Of a stretch of 14,588 nucleotides of DNA, positions 12,001-14,588 are shown piece by piece (within the stretch, counting starts at the first letter, position 1; each line of letters starts with the position of its first letter). The stretch covers positions 1-14,588 of the forward strand of contig UQQR01000036.1 of NCBI GenBank assembly GCA_900543215.1, given 5' to 3'. Both the position numbers and the translations under genes were made by a program. This DNA comes from an uncultured Oscillospiraceae bacterium. GTDB taxonomy: Bacteria; Bacillota; Clostridia; Oscillospirales; Acutalibacteraceae. A model generated the notes under the pieces. It saw only the letters and a list, made by a program, of their open reading frames with translations. It was not told the DNA's origin and did not search any database.

Positions 12001-13599
12001 TCACAGCGCGGCGAAAGCCGCGCTGCCTTTCTTTTTAAGCCAAAAATACAAGACAGCCGAAATTGCGAGCGTAAGAACCGCAAACGCTGCCATATAAATA
12101 ATATAGCCTAATTTATCGCCCGCAATAAAGAACAGTCCCCCGTATATAATCGGATAGCTTATATTTACAAGAAGCGATAGACCCACGCTTGCGCTCTGCT
12201 TTATCGGCGATATTTCACTTGTCCAGTTAAGGTTCGGCAGTTTAACAGCCAAAAACAAGCCGAATAGTGCGGAAAACAGTATGTAAAGCACGGAAATGAG
12301 CAATACAAGAACAAACTCCATTGCTGTGTACCGACATACAACAGCGGTGCATACAAAGGCAACTAAAAGCGGTATACCCGTAAGAATAAGCTGAAGTTCA
12401 AGCTTTGCTTTAAGCGCCTGCCACGGTCTTACGGGAAGCGACTGCAAAAGCCAAAGGCTTTTACCCTCAAGCGAAACCGACGGCGCGGTTATATCGTTCA
12501 TCGAAGCAAAAAGGCACAAAAGCGCAGATACAACGATTGCAATAACGCCCGAATTTTCAGGCAGGATGTCATTTAAAAGCTCAACTATTCCCCTGCCCTT
12601 AATAAGCGCCGCCGCACCGCCTATAACAAGGAACAAAGCACCCAAGCCGCAGTTAAGCATATAGTTGGGGCTTGAAATAAACCGTGAAAATTCTTTATGA
12701 AGAAGCGCATTTTCGATGCTTTTTTGCTTTACGGGAGAAGCCTTATACCGCTTTTTGGCAGTAGCTCCCGTTGCGGTAGCGACTTTTAAAAAGCTTGACG
12801 AAATCACACGCCACATAATCACAAACAGCGCTATTACAACCGCGGCGACCAAAAGCATAGCCTTAAAATCGCCTGCCGCCGAGTTTCCGAAAACATAAAT
12901 CGGGTAAGCGGCGCCCTTGATTTTCTCGCCGTAAACAGCGGCGTTTTGTATAAGGTCCGTTATAACGCTTTGCGCTTTAAAATAAACAAAATAATATGCG
13001 CCGAAGAAAACAAGCGAAATAAACACCGTTATAAAGCTTTTATTTTTAAGCTTTAAACTTATTCTTGCGACCACATATCCGAGTGCCGCCGAAAGCGTAA
13101 GCACAAAAACCGAAATAAGCGCAATAAAGAGTATACCGCACAAAACAGCGGCAGGCTTTGCGGACGCTGCAATCCAGTAAACTATAACCGCCGGCAACAA
13201 AACAATGCCCGAATACATAAGCCCCATAAGATAAACGCCGAGCAAACGGGCAATCATAATCGCGTTTACGGGTATCGGCATTGAGAGGAGCAAATCGTTA
13301 TCCTTTGAAAGATAAAGCCCCGCGTATGTATTGAAAACGCTTCCGAATACTCCTAAGAATATTGCTATAAGTCCCATAATCGCAAAATAGAGCCAGTCAA
13401 GCCCGGCAGAGGACAACGCACCACACATTGACCACGAAAGCACGGTGAAAACGCCGCCCAAGATACCTATCATAAGAAAAACAAACAGTACGATATACGC
13501 CGCCGTTGCCGCCTTAGATCGGGCTTTATTCTTTTTTGCGTCATAATAATAACTGCGGAAGATTTCCGTAAGCTGTTTTTTTAAGAGAATTTTTATCAT
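12001..13599 (-). CDS. ABC exporter permease, large multi-spanning subunit
   Basis: A 532-residue membrane protein with roughly twelve hydrophobic segments. The N-terminal about 28 residues are basic and cytoplasmic (KNKARSKAA), then segments fill about 30-250, a basic loop follows at about 275-300 (AKKRYKASPVKQKS), and a second membrane half runs to a KKKG tail. The phrases LYLSKDNDLLLSMPIP and LEGKSLWLLQSLPV in the two halves are typical of this large class of ABC-2-like permeases in Firmicutes, in which the loop before an amphipathic helix is repeated. The start ATG overlaps the ATPase stop by ATGA, so the two subunits are translationally coupled. The substrate is unknown; the LiaF-like neighbour hints at envelope stress or antimicrobial peptide export. 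Confidence 0.88.
   Translation of the reverse strand: MIKILLKKQLTEIFRSYYYDAKKNKARSKAATAAYIVLFVFLMIGILGGVFTVLSWSMCGALSSAGLDWLYFAIMGLIAIFLGVFGSVFNTYAGLYLSKDNDLLLSMPIPVNAIMIARLLGVYLMGLMYSGIVLLPAVIVYWIAASAKPAAVLCGILFIALISVFVLTLSAALGYVVARISLKLKNKSFITVFISLVFFGAYYFVYFKAQSVITDLIQNAAVYGEKIKGAAYPIYVFGNSAAGDFKAMLLVAAVVIALFVIMWRVISSSFLKVATATGATAKKRYKASPVKQKSIENALLHKEFSRFISSPNYMLNCGLGALFLVIGGAAALIKGRGIVELLNDILPENSGVIAIVVSALLCLFASMNDITAPSVSLEGKSLWLLQSLPVRPWQALKAKLELQLILTGIPLLVAFVCTAVVCRYTAMEFVLVLLISVLYILFSALFGLFLAVKLPNLNWTSEISPIKQSASVGLSLLVNISYPIIYGGLFFIAGDKLGYIIYMAAFAVLTLAISAVLYFWLKKKGSAAFAAL
12004..12036 (+). terminator. mntP terminator, embedded in the ABC permease coding end
   Basis: CAGCGCGGC at 12004-12012 pairs with GCCGCGCTG at 12017-12025 around a GAAA tetraloop, followed on the plus strand by CCTTTCTTTTT. 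The minus strand has no U tract after the stem, so it works for mntP. The hairpin overlaps the last codons of the convergent permease gene (residues SAAFAAL). Confidence 0.87.
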
Positions 13600-14306
13600 T
13601 CTTCTCCCTCCAGCTCAAGAAATACCTGTTCAAGCGAATCGTCGCCCTTTACCTCCTCCATAGTTCCCGAACGGATAAGCTTGCCAGATTTTATTATTGC
13701 AACCTTATCGCAAAGCTTTTCGGCAACCTCAAGCACATGAGTCGAAAAGAATATGGCGCCGCCGTTGTCGCACACCTCACGCATCATTTCTTTAAGCAAA
13801 TGCGCGGCCTTTGGGTCAAGACCGACAAACGGTTCATCCATAATTATAAGCTTCGGGTCGTGTATCCAAGCCGCGATAATGGCAAGCTTTTGCTTCATAC
13901 CGTGGGAATAGGCGGCTATCGGCTGTGCCAAATCACCCGTTATTTCAAAAAGATCGGCATATTTTTTAATGCGCTCACTGCGCTCTGCGGCAGAGACGCC
14001 GAAAATATCCGAAATAAAATTAAGGTATTTGATTCCTGTCATATAATCGTACAGATCCGGATTGTCGGGTATATACGCCGTGATCCTCTTACATTCAAGC
14101 GGCTGTGCTTTCACCGATTTTCCGTCTATGTGAATTTCACCCTCATCAAACTGCAAAATTCCCGCAACCGACTTTAAGGTTGTGGTTTTGCCGGCTCCGT
14201 TATGGCCTATAAAGCCGTAAATTTCACCCGGCATAATATGTAAGCTTAAATTATCTACCGCTTTTTTGTCCCCGTAAATCTTAGTTAAATTATCGATTTT
14301 AAGCAT
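13596..14306 (-). CDS. ABC transporter ATP-binding protein
   Basis: A 236-residue cytoplasmic ATPase that powers the permease encoded next to it. Walker A GHNGAGKT is at 34-41, the signature is SHGMKQKL at about 134-141 (S-H-G-M in place of L-S-G-G), Walker B LIIMDEP has Asp157 and Glu158, the D-loop is GLDP, and the switch His190 lies in STH. The usual Q-loop glutamine is replaced: the segment reads AYIPDNPDLY, with Asp at that place, as I recall for EcsA-type exporters. The longest frame starts at a GTG (14315), but the ATG at 14306 has GAGGG eight bases upstream. It follows the LiaF-like gene by 15 nt. The protein fits an ABC-2 type exporter; the substrate is not known. Confidence 0.93.
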   Translation of the reverse strand: MLKIDNLTKIYGDKKAVDNLSLHIMPGEIYGFIGHNGAGKTTTLKSVAGILQFDEGEIHIDGKSVKAQPLECKRITAYIPDNPDLYDYMTGIKYLNFISDIFGVSAAERSERIKKYADLFEITGDLAQPIAAYSHGMKQKLAIIAAWIHDPKLIIMDEPFVGLDPKAAHLLKEMMREVCDNGGAIFFSTHVLEVAEKLCDKVAIIKSGKLIRSGTMEEVKGDDSLEQVFLELEGEE

Positions 14307-14321
14307 TGTCAGCACCCTCTG

Positions 14322-14588
14322 TTACTTAATTTCCACACCGCCGAAAACGGCCGCCGCATTTACATAAAGCGTATGGCAGTTTTCCTGCGGCTTTCTGCCC
14401 GTATCGTCCGAAACTCCGCCGAACAACGAATTTGAGCACACCTTAATATTAACATTTTCGGGCGCAAAAATATCTATTCCGCCGAACACCGCTTTAGCGT
14501 CTATAACGCAGTCGTCCTCGATTAAGGCGCCGCGAAGGTCACATTCCACGCCGCCGAAAACCGCCGTAAGAGCGGTATACGAAAACTT
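14322..14588 (-). CDS. LiaF-like C-terminal domain protein, N-terminus beyond the window
   Basis: The frame is open through the window edge, so only the last 88 residues are seen. They hold four copies of a short strand motif: AVFGGVECDL, AVFGGIDIFA, SLFGGVSD and AVFGGVEIK, spaced by about 22-30 residues and ending at the stop. This repeated (A/S)xFGG(V/I) pattern is the mark of the C-terminal domain of LiaF and relatives, a right-handed beta-helix-like fold. LiaF is a membrane protein that holds down the LiaSR (VraSR) cell-envelope stress system, but many family members stand alone. The frame was joined past the GTG at 14549 because the repeat continues upstream of it. The gene is the first visible member of the operon with the ABC exporter. 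Without the N-terminal membrane part, the role is uncertain. Confidence 0.8.
   Translation of the reverse strand, partial: KFSYTALTAVFGGVECDLRGALIEDDCVIDAKAVFGGIDIFAPENVNIKVCSNSLFGGVSDDTGRKPQENCHTLYVNAAAVFGGVEIK

Noticed and set aside
13737..14177. Plus-strand open frame of 146 codons over the ABC ATPase gene
   Set aside because: The region encodes the Walker and signature motifs on the minus strand; the plus frame has no supporting site.
1..14588. CRISPR array, insertion sequence or transposase
   Set aside because: No regularly spaced direct repeats, transposase motifs or terminal inverted repeats with target duplications were found by eye.

Overview
The window looks like the chromosome of a Firmicute of class Clostridia, probably Oscillospirales or a relative. 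The grounds are moderate to low GC, strong GGAGG-type ribosome binding sites, sigma-A promoters, a CsoR/CopA/CopZ copper operon with a Bacillus-type CsoR operator, a PfoR-like PTS_EIIC_2 protein, a DegV protein and short intergenic gaps. The species cannot be named from the sequence alone. No transposase, integrase or CRISPR array is visible.

Left end (1-2286). A 20-codon fragment of an unrecognised minus-strand gene sits behind a series of hairpins. Upstream of these is a minus-strand tRNA pair (CAU, then Trp) with its own consensus promoter. Next come a minus-strand YfcE-type phosphodiesterase and a divergent three-gene plus-strand operon of small proteins of unknown function. That operon is followed by a 224-bp spacer holding two mirror-arranged arrays of DnaA-box-like 9-mers.

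Middle (2287-7575). An AlkD-like DNA glycosylase (minus) lies divergent from a hemolysin III/PAQR-type membrane protein, which is coupled to a DegV/FakB fatty-acid-binding protein (plus). After a strong terminator comes the copper operon copA-csoR-copZ. Its promoter carries the CsoR operator exactly in the spacer between -35 and -10, so the pump, its repressor and the chaperone form one autoregulated unit.

Right half (7541-14588). A minus-strand operon of three tightly packed genes encodes a PfoR-like EIIC membrane protein, endonuclease III and a pyridoxal/pyridoxamine kinase. It is divergent from a D-lactate dehydrogenase gene that starts with TTG. Downstream is a manganese-responsive yybP-ykoY riboswitch with its expression-platform terminator, controlling the manganese exporter mntP. 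The window ends with a minus-strand operon of a LiaF-like protein (cut by the window edge), an ABC ATPase and a large ABC permease. The terminator of mntP lies inside the last codons of this permease.

Most of the content is recognisable housekeeping and metal homeostasis. The least explained parts are the mirror 9-mer array at 2117-2223, the three-gene unknown operon at 1081-2062, and the stacked hairpins before the truncated gene at the left edge. Start codons were often moved inward from the longest open frame to the codon best placed after a ribosome binding site.
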